Assembly (NCBI RefSeq): GCF_016765795.1
Contig: NZ_JAESVP010000005.1
Location: forward strand, 365,066-429,065
Source of the DNA: Fuscibacter oryzae
GTDB taxonomy: Bacteria; Pseudomonadota; Alphaproteobacteria; Rhodobacterales; Rhodobacteraceae
Direction of reading: 5' to 3'
DNA length: 64,000 nt
Made by a program: the position numbers and the translations under genes. Positions 33,371 to 42,343 of the stretch are shown here, one piece after another; position 1 is the stretch's first letter, and the number at the start of each line of letters is the position of its first letter. The notes under the pieces are model-generated. The model did no database searches. It was not told the origin of the DNA and saw only the letters and a program-made list of their open reading frames with translations.

Positions 33371-34705
33371 ATGACCGATAAGCCAACCCTGCCCGGCGCC
33401 ATGCCCAACGCATATGTGCCCGGCCAAGGCCACCTGCCGCCCGAAGATCAGGCCCTTGTCAGCCGCCGCCAGCAGGCGCTGGGGCCAGCCTATCGGCTGT
33501 TCTACGAAACCCCGGTCCATCTGGTCCGGGGCGAAGGCGTCTGGCTTTATGACAAGGACGGCCAGGCCTATCTGGATACCTATAACAACGTCGCTTCGGT
33601 CGGCCATTGCCACCCCCGCGTGGTTGAGGCGATGACCCGTCAGGCGGGCCTGTTCGCCAGCCACACGCGATATTTGCACGAAGGCATCCTGTCTTATGCC
33701 GAGCGCCTTCTGTCCTATTTCCCGCAGGAACTGGCGCATGTGATGTTCACCTGCACCGGGTCCGAGGCGAATGATTTGGCCTTCCGCATCGCCCGCGCCC
33801 ATACCGGCGGCACCGGCTTTATCGTCACCGAAAACGCCTATCACGGCGTTACCCATGCCATCGCGGGCATGTCGCCCAGCCTCGGGGTCGGCGTGCCCTT
33901 GGGTGAACACATCCGCACCATCCCCGCCCCCGACCCGCTGCGGATGACGGGCGATTTGGCACAGTCCTTCGCCGCTGAGGTGCAGAAGGCCATCGACGAT
34001 CTGACGCGCCATGGCATCAAACCCGCAGCACTTATCGTCGATACCGTGTTCTCTTCGGATGGCGTCTATGCCGACCCGCCGGGTTTTCTGGCCGCTGCCG
34101 TGCAGGCCATCCACCGCGCCGGGGGCCTTTTTATCGCCGATGAGGTGCAGCCGGGCTTTGGCCGCACGGGCGAGACGATGTGGGGCTTTCAGCGCCATGG
34201 CATCACACCGGATATGGTGAGTTTGGGCAAGCCCATGGGCAACGGCTATCCCATCGCGGGCCTTGTCATGCGGCCAGAGGTGATCGCCGCCTTCGGCGCA
34301 AAGGCGCGCTATTTCAACACGTTCGGCGGCAATGCCGTGGCAGCGGCCACCGCCAACGCCGTGCTGGACGTGATCGAGGATGAGGGCCTGATGCAGAACG
34401 CCGCCACGGTCGGCGCGCTGTTCCGCGACGGGTTGGCCGACCTTGCCACCCGCCATTCCGCCCTTGGGCCCATCCGCGCCGCGGGCCTGTTCCTTGGGGC
34501 CGAGATCGTGCGGAACGGCGACCCGCTGGCCGCCGATGCCACCCGCACCGCCCGCATCGTGAACCATCTGCGAGAGGGCGGCGTGTTGATCTCGGCCACC
34601 GGCCCCCGCGCCAATGTGCTGAAAATCCGTCCGCCCTTGGTGTTCTCGGCCGACAACGTAGCCTTCTTTCTTGACCGGCTGGAGGCGGCATTGCAGGCGG
34701 GGTGA
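33371..34705 (+). CDS. class III PLP aminotransferase / phospho-lyase-like
   Basis: A 444-residue class III PLP enzyme. It has the Asp of IADEVQPGFGRTGETMW and the PLP Lys at about residue 287 in VSLGKPMGNGYP. The GFGRTGETMWGFQRHGITPD stretch is close to that of ethanolamine-phosphate and 5-phosphohydroxylysine phospho-lyases. Coupled to the kinase gene (3-bp gap), it is more likely a phospho-lyase than a plain transaminase. That is inference from family and context. It may deal with amino alcohols alongside ureide breakdown. Confidence 0.75.
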   Translation: MTDKPTLPGAMPNAYVPGQGHLPPEDQALVSRRQQALGPAYRLFYETPVHLVRGEGVWLYDKDGQAYLDTYNNVASVGHCHPRVVEAMTRQAGLFASHTRYLHEGILSYAERLLSYFPQELAHVMFTCTGSEANDLAFRIARAHTGGTGFIVTENAYHGVTHAIAGMSPSLGVGVPLGEHIRTIPAPDPLRMTGDLAQSFAAEVQKAIDDLTRHGIKPAALIVDTVFSSDGVYADPPGFLAAAVQAIHRAGGLFIADEVQPGFGRTGETMWGFQRHGITPDMVSLGKPMGNGYPIAGLVMRPEVIAAFGAKARYFNTFGGNAVAAATANAVLDVIEDEGLMQNAATVGALFRDGLADLATRHSALGPIRAAGLFLGAEIVRNGDPLAADATRTARIVNHLREGGVLISATGPRANVLKIRPPLVFSADNVAFFLDRLEAALQAG

Positions 34706-34824
34706 TCCGCAGAGTGCCCGCACGCAGAGTAATTGTGCAGGAATACGCCTTGGCGGAATCGCGGGCGGCGCATAGCTAGGCGGCGAAGGTGGGCCGCTTG
34801 GGCCCTTGCCTGTGGAATTTTGCC

Positions 34825-35844
34825 ATGAAGAAGATCGGTTTTTTGTCCTTTGGCCATTGGTCGCCCTCGCCCCAGTCGGGCACGCGGTCGGCGGCGGATG
34901 TTCTGCTGCAATCCATCGACCTTGCGGTCGCGGCCGAGGAGGTGGGCGCGGATGGCGCCTATTTCCGGGTTCACCATTTCGCGCAGCAACTCTCCTCACC
35001 TTTTCCGCTTCTGGCCGCCGTCGGTGCCCGCACCAAACGGATCGAGATCGGCACCGGCGTTATCGACATGCGCTATGAAAACCCGTTCTACATGATCGAG
35101 GATGCCGGCAGCGCGGACCTGATTTCTGGCGGGCGGCTGCAACTGGGCATCTCACGCGGGTCTCCCGAACAGGTGATCGACGGCTGGCGGCATTTTGGCT
35201 ATGCGCCCGCCGAGGGTGAGACGGACCAAGACATGGCGCGCGACCACGCGCTGACCTTTCTGAACCTGCTGGACGGCAAGGGCTTTGCCAAGCCGAACCC
35301 GCGCCCGATGTTCCCCAACCCACCGGGCCTGTTGCGGCTGGAGCCGCATTCGGCGGGTCTGAAGGATCGCATCTGGTGGGGCGCAGCCTCGGACGCCACG
35401 GCGGAATGGGCGGCCACGTTGGGGATGAACCTGCAAAGTTCCACCCTGAAAGTGGACGAATCCGGCGAACCCCTGCACATCCAGCAGGCCAAGCAGATCC
35501 GTAAATACCGCGCCGCGTGGAAAGAGGCCGGCCACAGCCGTGCGCCCCGCGTTTCGGTCAGCCGGTCGATCTTTGCGCTGATGAACGACACCGACCGGAT
35601 GTATTTCGGCACGGGCCGCCCCGAACAGGATCAGATCGGCCAGATCGACAACTTCCGCGCCGTCTTTGGCCGCAGCTATGCCGCAGAGCCGGACAAGCTG
35701 ATCGACCAGTTGCGGCAGGATGAGGCGATTGCCGAGGCCGATACGCTGCTGCTGACGGTGCCAAACCAGTTAGGCGTCGATTACAACGCCCATGTGATCG
35801 AGGCGATCCTGAAGCATGTCGCGCCAGGCCTGGGCTGGCGGTAA
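34825..35844 (+). CDS. LLM class flavin-dependent oxidoreductase
   Basis: A 339-residue luciferase-like monooxygenase (TIM barrel). Start at 34825 (MKKIGFLSFGHWSPSPQSGT). The family blocks are clear: GADGAYFRVHHFAQQLSSPF, IEIGTGVIDMRYENPFYMIE, GRLQLGISRGSPEQVIDGW, and DRIWWGAASDATAEWAATLG. It would use reduced flavin and oxygen on an unknown organic substrate. It is 119 bp downstream of the aminotransferase and may be part of its transcript. Confidence 0.85.
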   Translation: MKKIGFLSFGHWSPSPQSGTRSAADVLLQSIDLAVAAEEVGADGAYFRVHHFAQQLSSPFPLLAAVGARTKRIEIGTGVIDMRYENPFYMIEDAGSADLISGGRLQLGISRGSPEQVIDGWRHFGYAPAEGETDQDMARDHALTFLNLLDGKGFAKPNPRPMFPNPPGLLRLEPHSAGLKDRIWWGAASDATAEWAATLGMNLQSSTLKVDESGEPLHIQQAKQIRKYRAAWKEAGHSRAPRVSVSRSIFALMNDTDRMYFGTGRPEQDQIGQIDNFRAVFGRSYAAEPDKLIDQLRQDEAIAEADTLLLTVPNQLGVDYNAHVIEAILKHVAPGLGWR

Positions 35845-35922
35845 CCCACTCGGGTCAGCTTGGCTGGCGACACGCGCCAGCTTTGCCTCTATCCTGTGCG
35901 CCTACTACGCAAAAGGTCTGCC

Positions 35923-36672
35923 ATGACGATCACGAACCAGGACGAACTGGACGGCATCAAACATATTGGCCGCATCGTTGCCAACACCCTGCAAGCCATG
36001 GCCAAGGCCCTGGAACCGGGCCTGACCACGGCAGAGCTTGACCAGATTGGCCAAGATTTGCTGGATCATTATGGTGCCGTGTCGGCCCCACGATTAACCT
36101 ATGGCTTTCCCGGAGCCACCTGTATCAGCGTCAATGAAGAGATCGCGCATGGCATTCCCGGCAGCAGGGTGATCCGGGCGGGGGATCTGGTCAATATTGA
36201 TGTTTCGGCCTGTTGCAACGGCTATTTTGCTGATACCGGCGCCAGCTTTCGGGTGCCGCCGGCTACCCCCGCGCTTGACCGGCTGTGCCGCGACGGCAAA
36301 CGTGCGATGCAGATAGGTATTGCGCAGGTGGCCGCCGGTCGCCCGCTGTCTGGCATCGGCAGAGCCATCGGCCGCTTTGCCAGCGACCGCGGCTATACGT
36401 TGATCCGAAACCTTGCCAGCCACGGGGTCGGCCGGGCGCTGCACGAAGCCCCCGGCGAAATCGCCACCTGGCCCACGCGGGGCGACAGCCGCCGCATCGC
36501 CAGAGGGCTTGTCATGACGGTAGAGCCGTTCCTGTCGACCGGCAGTCAATGGGCAACCGAAGGCCACGACGGCTGGACCCTGTTCAGCGATTCAGGCGCA
36601 CCGGTGGTGCAGTATGAACATACTGTCATCGCCATGGAGCGCGGGGCGATGGTTGTCACCCTGCCCGGCTGA
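35923..36672 (+). CDS. map: type I methionine aminopeptidase (possible second copy)
   Basis: A 249-residue pita-bread protein. The five metal ligands are in place: two Asp in VNIDVSACCNGYFADTG, His in NLASHGVGRALHE, Glu in VMTVEPFL and Glu in VQYEHTV. It removes initiator Met in the cytosol. Its location away from translation genes, next to catabolic genes, suggests an accessory copy; that cannot be tested here. It is convergent with the LysR gene, with 1 bp between the stops. Confidence 0.85.
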   Translation: MTITNQDELDGIKHIGRIVANTLQAMAKALEPGLTTAELDQIGQDLLDHYGAVSAPRLTYGFPGATCISVNEEIAHGIPGSRVIRAGDLVNIDVSACCNGYFADTGASFRVPPATPALDRLCRDGKRAMQIGIAQVAAGRPLSGIGRAIGRFASDRGYTLIRNLASHGVGRALHEAPGEIATWPTRGDSRRIARGLVMTVEPFLSTGSQWATEGHDGWTLFSDSGAPVVQYEHTVIAMERGAMVVTLPG

Positions 36673-36673
36673 C

Positions 36674-37630
36674 TTACCCTGTCTGTCCCGCCGAGGGGGC
36701 GAACCGCCCCTCCAGCCCCTTCATCGCGCGGCGCATCTCTTCGCGGACATGCGCTGCCATGAAATCGGTGAACAGCCGCACCTTGGGGTCTTTCAGACGT
36801 CGGTGCTGCGACAGACAGGCAAGCTGGGTCGGCACCGGAGGCATCGCCTCGGCCACCGGCACAAGGCGACCATCGCGCAGATATTCTGCCACCTCGAAAA
36901 TCGGCTTCATCACGATGCCGCGCCCGTCCAGCGCCCAGCCAGTCAACACATCGCCATCATCGCTTTCAAACGGACCGCCGATTTCAAAGCGGCGAGGGCC
37001 TTCGGAGGTTTGCAACGTCCACTGAAATTCCTTGGCGCCCGGAAAGCGCAGGTTCAGGCACTCATGCCTGTCGGCCACCAGCGCCGCCCCGTCCACCGGG
37101 TCGCCGCGCCGTGCGATATAGGCAGGCGCGGCGCACAGCACACGCGGACATTCGGCGATCTGGCGGACCTTCAGGGTGGAATCGTCAAGGATTCCAAGGT
37201 GAAAGGCCACATCCAGCCCCTCGGCCGTGACATCGACGATGCGGTCCGACAGGCGTAGGCGCACATCGATCTGCGGATAGATGTCCTTGAAGGCGGGCAC
37301 ATGCGGCGCGATGAACCGCCGCCCGATCCCCAAAGGGGCCGAGACATGAATGGTGCCGCGCGGGTTCTGCGTCACATCCATCACCGCCGCTTCGGCATCA
37401 TCAATCGCCTCCAGCACCTTTTTCGCGCCATCGTAAAAAATGCGGCCGTTCTCGGTAGGTTGCAGGCTGCGCGTGGTGCGGCTGAACAGGCGCACGCCCA
37501 GATGCTTTTCCAGTTCCGAAATCCGCGCCGAAGACACCGCCGGCGAAGTGCGCTGATCCCGCGCCGCAGCGGACATAGAGCCCAATTCATAGACACGCAC
37601 GAACATGCGGATGTTATTCACATAAGACAT
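36674..37630 (-). CDS. LysR-family transcriptional regulator
   Basis: A 318-residue LysR protein. The N-terminal winged HTH (MFVRVYELGSMSAAARDQRT, then SPAVSSARISELEKHLGVRL) is followed by FSRTTRSLQPTENGRIFYDG and a periplasmic-binding-like effector domain. It is divergent from puuD with 102 bp between starts, the classic arrangement for a LysR activator of the neighbouring gene. Urate or a ureide is a plausible effector. No clear T-N11-A operator stands out. Confidence 0.88.
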   Translation of the reverse strand: MSYVNNIRMFVRVYELGSMSAAARDQRTSPAVSSARISELEKHLGVRLFSRTTRSLQPTENGRIFYDGAKKVLEAIDDAEAAVMDVTQNPRGTIHVSAPLGIGRRFIAPHVPAFKDIYPQIDVRLRLSDRIVDVTAEGLDVAFHLGILDDSTLKVRQIAECPRVLCAAPAYIARRGDPVDGAALVADRHECLNLRFPGAKEFQWTLQTSEGPRRFEIGGPFESDDGDVLTGWALDGRGIVMKPIFEVAEYLRDGRLVPVAEAMPPVPTQLACLSQHRRLKDPKVRLFTDFMAAHVREEMRRAMKGLEGRFAPSAGQTG

Positions 37631-37732
37631 GCGGCCCCTATTTGCTGGAATGGCTTGAAAGTGATCCGGCGATTTGCACGATTAACAGAAAGGTGGACGC
37701 GGGTATAGCGTTGCGCCAAAACGGAGGCCGCG

Positions 37733-38971
37733 ATGTATGACTGGGTTGTGCTGTGGGAAGCGGTCGAGCTTGCGGTGCGCTGGCTGCATGTGATCACGGC
37801 CATCGCCTGGATCGGGTCGTCCTTTTATTTCGTGGCACTGGACCTTGGGTTGCACCGGGACCGCGCCTTGGCCACCGGTGCGGATGGCGAGGAATGGCAG
37901 GTCCACGGCGGCGGATTCTATCACATCCAGAAGTATCTGGTCGCCCCGGCGTCGATGCCCGATGGCCTTGTCTGGTTCAAATGGGAAAGCTATGCCACTT
38001 GGCTGTCCGGCTTTGCCATGCTGGTGCTGGTCTATTATCTGGGGGCCGATCTTTATCTGGTCGACCCCACCGTGGCCGATCTGGCGGTGTGGCAGGCGGT
38101 GGCGATTTCGCTCGCCTCGCTGGCGTTCGGGTGGCTGGCCTATAACACTCTGTGCCGGGTCTTCGTGAACGCCAACCAGACCGCATTGATGGTGGCTCTG
38201 TTTGGCGTGCTGGTGGGGATGGCGTGGTTTTATACCCATGTCTTTTCCGGCCGCGCCGCACTGCTGCATCTGGGGGCGTTCACCGCCACGATCATGTCGG
38301 CCAATGTGTTCATGGTCATCATCCCCAACCAGAAAATCGTGGTCGCCGACCTGATCGCAGGCCGCGCACCCGACCCGAAGTATGGAAAAATTGCCAAGCA
38401 GCGCAGCACGCATAACAACTATCTGACGCTGCCGGTGGTGTTCCTGATGCTGTCGAACCACTACCCGCTGATCTTCGCGACCCAGTATAACTGGCTGATC
38501 GCCTGCCTTGTCTTCCTGATGGGCGTCACCATCCGCCACTGGTTCAACTCCCGCCACGCCCGCAAAGGCAGCCCCACCTGGACCTGGGCCGCCACTGCCA
38601 TCCTGTTCCTGCTGGTGGCATGGCTTTCGACCACCGCAATGCGCCACCGCCCCGAGACCGACGGCGCGATGAACACCACCGCGCTGCGCTATGCCTCGGC
38701 CACCGGGTTCGACGATGTGGTCGGCATCGTGCAGGGCCGCTGTTCAATGTGCCATGCCGCCGAACCGGGATGGGACGGCATCCACTGGCCACCAAAGAAT
38801 GTCGTTCTGGAAACCCCCGCCCAGATCGCCGCCGAAGCCCCGCGCATCTATCTGCAAGCCGGACTGTCCCACGCCATGCCGCCCGCCAATGTCAGCTTCA
38901 TGGAACCGGCAGAGCGCGCCGCCATTGCCCGGTGGTTTGAAACAGCCTCCGCCAGCGCGCCGGGTATCTGA
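37733..38971 (+). CDS. puuD: urate hydroxylase/oxidase PuuD with C-terminal cytochrome c domain
   Basis: A 412-residue inner-membrane protein. About eight transmembrane helices fill residues 10-310 (VRWLHVITAIAWIGSSFYFV is the first), the PuuD membrane urate-oxidase domain. A periplasmic cytochrome c domain follows with heme site Cys337-Cys340-His341 (CSMCHAAEP) and a likely axial Met near 382. It oxidises urate to 5-hydroxyisourate and passes electrons to the respiratory chain instead of making peroxide. With uraH and puuE-uraD it completes urate to allantoate. Confidence 0.93.
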   Translation: MYDWVVLWEAVELAVRWLHVITAIAWIGSSFYFVALDLGLHRDRALATGADGEEWQVHGGGFYHIQKYLVAPASMPDGLVWFKWESYATWLSGFAMLVLVYYLGADLYLVDPTVADLAVWQAVAISLASLAFGWLAYNTLCRVFVNANQTALMVALFGVLVGMAWFYTHVFSGRAALLHLGAFTATIMSANVFMVIIPNQKIVVADLIAGRAPDPKYGKIAKQRSTHNNYLTLPVVFLMLSNHYPLIFATQYNWLIACLVFLMGVTIRHWFNSRHARKGSPTWTWAATAILFLLVAWLSTTAMRHRPETDGAMNTTALRYASATGFDDVVGIVQGRCSMCHAAEPGWDGIHWPPKNVVLETPAQIAAEAPRIYLQAGLSHAMPPANVSFMEPAERAAIARWFETASASAPGI

Positions 38972-39141
38972 CGGCAGCGGGGGCGTTTTGCCCCCGCACC
39001 CTCGAGGATATTTGGGCCAGTATGAAAGCGCGGGTCTTCGCAGTTCACATTGGCATAAATATCCTACGGGGTGAGACCATTGTGTTCGCCATTGGTTCAA
39101 GGACTAATGGTCTCGGGGGTGTGAAACCCCCGCTGCCGTCA
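38969..39141. repeat. inverted pair of GAGGATATTT-type elements between puuD and hrpB
   Basis: A 15-bp perfect inverted repeat, TGACGGCAGCGGGGG (38969-38983) and CCCCCGCTGCCGTCA (39127-39141), bounds the whole interval. Each end begins exactly at the stop codon of the adjacent convergent gene. Inside are hairpins GCGGGGGC-N5-GCCCCCGC (38977-38997), GAGACCATT/AATGGTCTC (39073-39081, 39106-39114) and CGGGGGT-N5-ACCCCCG (39114-39132), plus CTCGAGGATATTT (39001-39013) and its reverse AAATATCC (39057-39064). It should act as a bidirectional terminator. Confidence 0.65.
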
Positions 39142-41574
39142 GGTGCCACGGGGCTTTGCCCGCAATGTCGGCTCGGCCACGGTGGGGTCTTCGGGCCAGG
39201 GGTGGCGGGGGTACTGGCCGCGCATATCCTTGCGCACATCAGCGTAAGACGTGCGCCAGAAGTTCGGAATATCCATCGTCACTTGAATGGGCTTTTGCCC
39301 CGGTGACAGCAGGGTGACACGCAGCGGCAGGCGGTTGCGGCCCACGGTGGGATGCGTGGTCACGCCGAACATTTCTTGCAGGCGCAATTCAATACCGGGG
39401 TTTTCGCCGTCATAATCAATGGGCACGCGGCGGCCCAGTGGGGTTTCGAAATGGGCGGGCACCAGCCGGTCAAGTTCGACCTGTTGCTCCCATGACAGCC
39501 GCGCCTTCAGTGGCTCTGTCAGGTCCAGCGCACGCAGGTCGGCTTCGGTCTTTACCGGGCGCAGATGGGGCAGCAGCCAATCCTCCAGCCCCGCCAGCAG
39601 GGCGGTATCGGTGCAATCGGGCCAGGCATCCCCGCCGCCGCGCGCCAATTCGATCCGCGCGCATAGGCGGCGGGCAGAATGCGTCCACGGCAGACCGATC
39701 TGGCGCAGCCCGTCCAGCGCCGCACGCGCCAGCGCCTGCGGTTCGGCATCGGTCAGCGGCCGGTCATCCAGCGCAATCGCGCCGAACATTTCCTGCCGCC
39801 GCGCCACCACCCTGCCCTCGCGCCGCGACCATTCCACCACATCGCGCCAGTGGATATGGGCGCCATGCACCGCGCGCAGTTCGGCCTCGGAAATCGCCAC
39901 CGCCTGCCGCACGGTCGCCTCGCGCGCGTCGCCGTCGAGATCGGTTGCCACGATCAGGCGCGCACCGACAAGCGGCGTTCCGGCCTCCATTGCAGCGCCT
40001 TTGCCACCGGACAGCAGCCACCGCGGCGCATCGCCCTTGCGGCGCAGGCCCACCCGGTCGGGATAGGCGAGGGCCGCCATCTGCCCAAGGCTATATCCTG
40101 CGCCCGTGCCAGCCCCACGCGCCAGCCGCCGGGCCTCATCCCTAATCCGCTCAACCACCGGGCGCGACAGGGGCCAGGGGTGGTCCCGCTCATATCCCTT
40201 GGGGTCAGTGACCGCCTTGAGCCGCAGCGCAAGGTCGGGCGGTGCCCCCCGGATCGGATCGCGTTCAGCCATCAGCGCAGCCAAGGGGGCCGCGTCGGCC
40301 CCGGCCACCGCCAGCATATGTCCAAGGCGCGGATGCAGCGGCAGGGCGGCCAGTTTCCGGCCGTGATCGGTGATGCGGCCCGCGTCGAGCGCGCCCAGAC
40401 CTTCCAGCAGACTATGCGCCTCGGCCAGAACGCCGGGGTTGGGGGGCGTCAGAAACGGCAGCCGGTCATCGCCCCACAGCGCCAGTTCCAGCGCCAGCCC
40501 GGTCAGATCGGCGCTTTCGATCTCGGCCGGGGGGAAGGGGTGCAGGCCACCCTCCTCGCCCTTGGTCCACATCCGGTAGCAGACTCCTTCGGCCACCCGG
40601 CCGGCGCGGCCCCGGCGCTGTTCAGCCTCGGCCTTGGTCACCCGTTCTGTCACCAGTCGCGACATGCCCGACCCGGCATCGAACCGCGCGCGGCGCGACC
40701 GGCCACCGTCCACAACCACCCGGATATCGGGCAAGGTCAGCGAGGTTTCCGCGATCGAGGTCGCCAGCACCACCTTGCGCCCCGCCACCGGGGCCAGCGC
40801 CGCGCGTTGTGCGGCAAAATCCATCGCGCCGAACAGGGGGCGCACCGCAAAGCCATCGCCCAGCCGCAGCGCCGCCTCTACCCGGCGGATCTCACCCTCA
40901 CCCGGCAGGAACACCAGAACGCCGCCCTCAGGGCAGTCTTCCACCGCCTGCCGCACCAGAGCCGCCACGGCCGCCTCATACCGCATCGAGGCGTCAACCG
41001 GACGGGGCAGCCAGCGGGTTTCAACCGGAAAGGCCCGGCCTTCTGAGGTGATCAGCGGCGCATCGCCCATAAGCGCCGCGACGGGCGCCGCATCCAGCGT
41101 GGCCGACATCACAACCAGCATCAGATCGTCGCGCAGCGCACCACGGATCTCCAGCGTCAGCGCAAGGCCCAGATCGGCATTCAGGCTGCGTTCGTGGAAT
41201 TCGTCGAAGATCACGCAGCCGACGCCGCGGAGTTCGGGGTCGGACTGGATCATCCGGGTCAGGATGCCTTCGGTCACCACCTCGACCCGGGTGGTTTTCG
41301 ATACCTTCGCCTCGCCTCGAATGCGGTAGCCCACGGTTTCGCCGACCGCTTCGCCCAAGGTCTCTGCCATCCGTTCCGCCGCCGCCCGCGCCGCCAGCCG
41401 GCGCGGCTCCAGCATCACGATGCGGCCCGTAACCAGTGGCAGGATGTCCAGCGGAACCCGCGTGGTCTTGCCAGCGCCGGGCGGGGCCTGCAACACCGCC
41501 TGCCCCTGCGCCATCAGCGCGGCACGCAGGGCAGGCAGGGCATCGTCAATCGGCAGGCGCGGCAGGGTGGTCAT
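39139..41574 (-). CDS. hrpB: ATP-dependent RNA helicase HrpB
   Basis: An 811-residue DEAH-box helicase of the HrpB family. Walker A is APPGAGKTTRVP near residue 33-44. The helicase motifs DEFHERSLN, MSATLD and AEQRRGRAGRVAEGV follow. The HrpB-specific C-terminal domain contains LPWTHSARRLCARIELARG and ends PWPEDPTVAEPTLRAKPRGT. It is a cytosolic helicase of poorly known role. It starts 6 bp after the DUF3108 stop and is likely co-transcribed with it. Confidence 0.93.
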   Translation of the reverse strand: MTTLPRLPIDDALPALRAALMAQGQAVLQAPPGAGKTTRVPLDILPLVTGRIVMLEPRRLAARAAAERMAETLGEAVGETVGYRIRGEAKVSKTTRVEVVTEGILTRMIQSDPELRGVGCVIFDEFHERSLNADLGLALTLEIRGALRDDLMLVVMSATLDAAPVAALMGDAPLITSEGRAFPVETRWLPRPVDASMRYEAAVAALVRQAVEDCPEGGVLVFLPGEGEIRRVEAALRLGDGFAVRPLFGAMDFAAQRAALAPVAGRKVVLATSIAETSLTLPDIRVVVDGGRSRRARFDAGSGMSRLVTERVTKAEAEQRRGRAGRVAEGVCYRMWTKGEEGGLHPFPPAEIESADLTGLALELALWGDDRLPFLTPPNPGVLAEAHSLLEGLGALDAGRITDHGRKLAALPLHPRLGHMLAVAGADAAPLAALMAERDPIRGAPPDLALRLKAVTDPKGYERDHPWPLSRPVVERIRDEARRLARGAGTGAGYSLGQMAALAYPDRVGLRRKGDAPRWLLSGGKGAAMEAGTPLVGARLIVATDLDGDAREATVRQAVAISEAELRAVHGAHIHWRDVVEWSRREGRVVARRQEMFGAIALDDRPLTDAEPQALARAALDGLRQIGLPWTHSARRLCARIELARGGGDAWPDCTDTALLAGLEDWLLPHLRPVKTEADLRALDLTEPLKARLSWEQQVELDRLVPAHFETPLGRRVPIDYDGENPGIELRLQEMFGVTTHPTVGRNRLPLRVTLLSPGQKPIQVTMDIPNFWRTSYADVRKDMRGQYPRHPWPEDPTVAEPTLRAKPRGT

Positions 41575-41580
41575 GCCGCC

Positions 41581-42264
41581 TTATCGCCGTTTCAGCCGCA
41601 CCTTTCCATAGAGCGTCTGCACCTCTGCCCCAGCCAGCGCCATGCCCACGCCATCAGACCCATAGGTCAGGCGCAGCGCGAACTGCCGCCTCTCGTCCAT
41701 GTCTTGCGGGCGATAGCCATCGACACGGATAAAGCGACCAGTGCAGGCCACCCCTTCAGGCCCGGTCTGCGTCGCCTCCAGCACCAGCGAACTCAGCCGC
41801 TGACCGTCAAAGACCTGCAAGCGCTGCCCGCACTGCACCGCCGACAGGACCAGCAGAATGGCGCTGGCCGGGTCCAGTACGCCTGCGGACGCGACCGCTG
41901 GCGCAACCTCTTCGGCCGGATCGGCGCGATAGGCCACAACCTGCACCCCATCCGCTTGCCAGCGCAGCCGGGCAGTGGAAACGCGCCGCCCAGTATCGGC
42001 GCTTTCGGCATAGCTTTGCGGCTGCAAGCCCTGATCCGCCATCCCCACCGCCGCTGCCTCGAACCGCACCGCCCGCACCACGCCTGCCAGCCCGGCGCTG
42101 CGGATCATCAGCCGCGCCTCATATCCAGCCTTTCCCTGCGTTGCCTGCAAGGTAAGCCGCCCGACCCGCAAGGGACCATAGGTCAGGTCAAAATCAAAGG
42201 TCTCGGCCCTCGCCGTGCCGCCTGCCACCAAGCACAGGGCAAGGACAATTTCGCGCAACCCCAC
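41581..42264 (-). CDS. DUF3108 domain-containing secreted protein
   Basis: A 227-residue protein. I chose the GTG at 42264 (VGLREIVLALCLVAGGTARA) because GGAGG lies seven bases upstream and a signal peptide follows at once; the open frame continues far upstream through the divergent meaB gene. The mature part is DUF3108-like and beta-rich (FDFDLTYGPLRVGRLTLQAT, then RLTYGSDGVGMALA). These are probably outer-envelope beta-barrel-like proteins of unknown role. It lies upstream of hrpB. Confidence 0.75.
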   Translation of the reverse strand: MGLREIVLALCLVAGGTARAETFDFDLTYGPLRVGRLTLQATQGKAGYEARLMIRSAGLAGVVRAVRFEAAAVGMADQGLQPQSYAESADTGRRVSTARLRWQADGVQVVAYRADPAEEVAPAVASAGVLDPASAILLVLSAVQCGQRLQVFDGQRLSSLVLEATQTGPEGVACTGRFIRVDGYRPQDMDERRQFALRLTYGSDGVGMALAGAEVQTLYGKVRLKRR

Positions 42265-42343
42265 CTGTCCGCCTCCACTGGTCAACACCCGGTCCTTCCG
42301 GCTAGATGGAGCCGATTTGCAAAACGGTGATGACGAGGCACAG

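Noticed and set aside
32699..34999. A 766-codon minus-strand frame
   Set aside because: Antisense shadow across the kinase and aminotransferase genes, both of which have complete motif sets on the plus strand.
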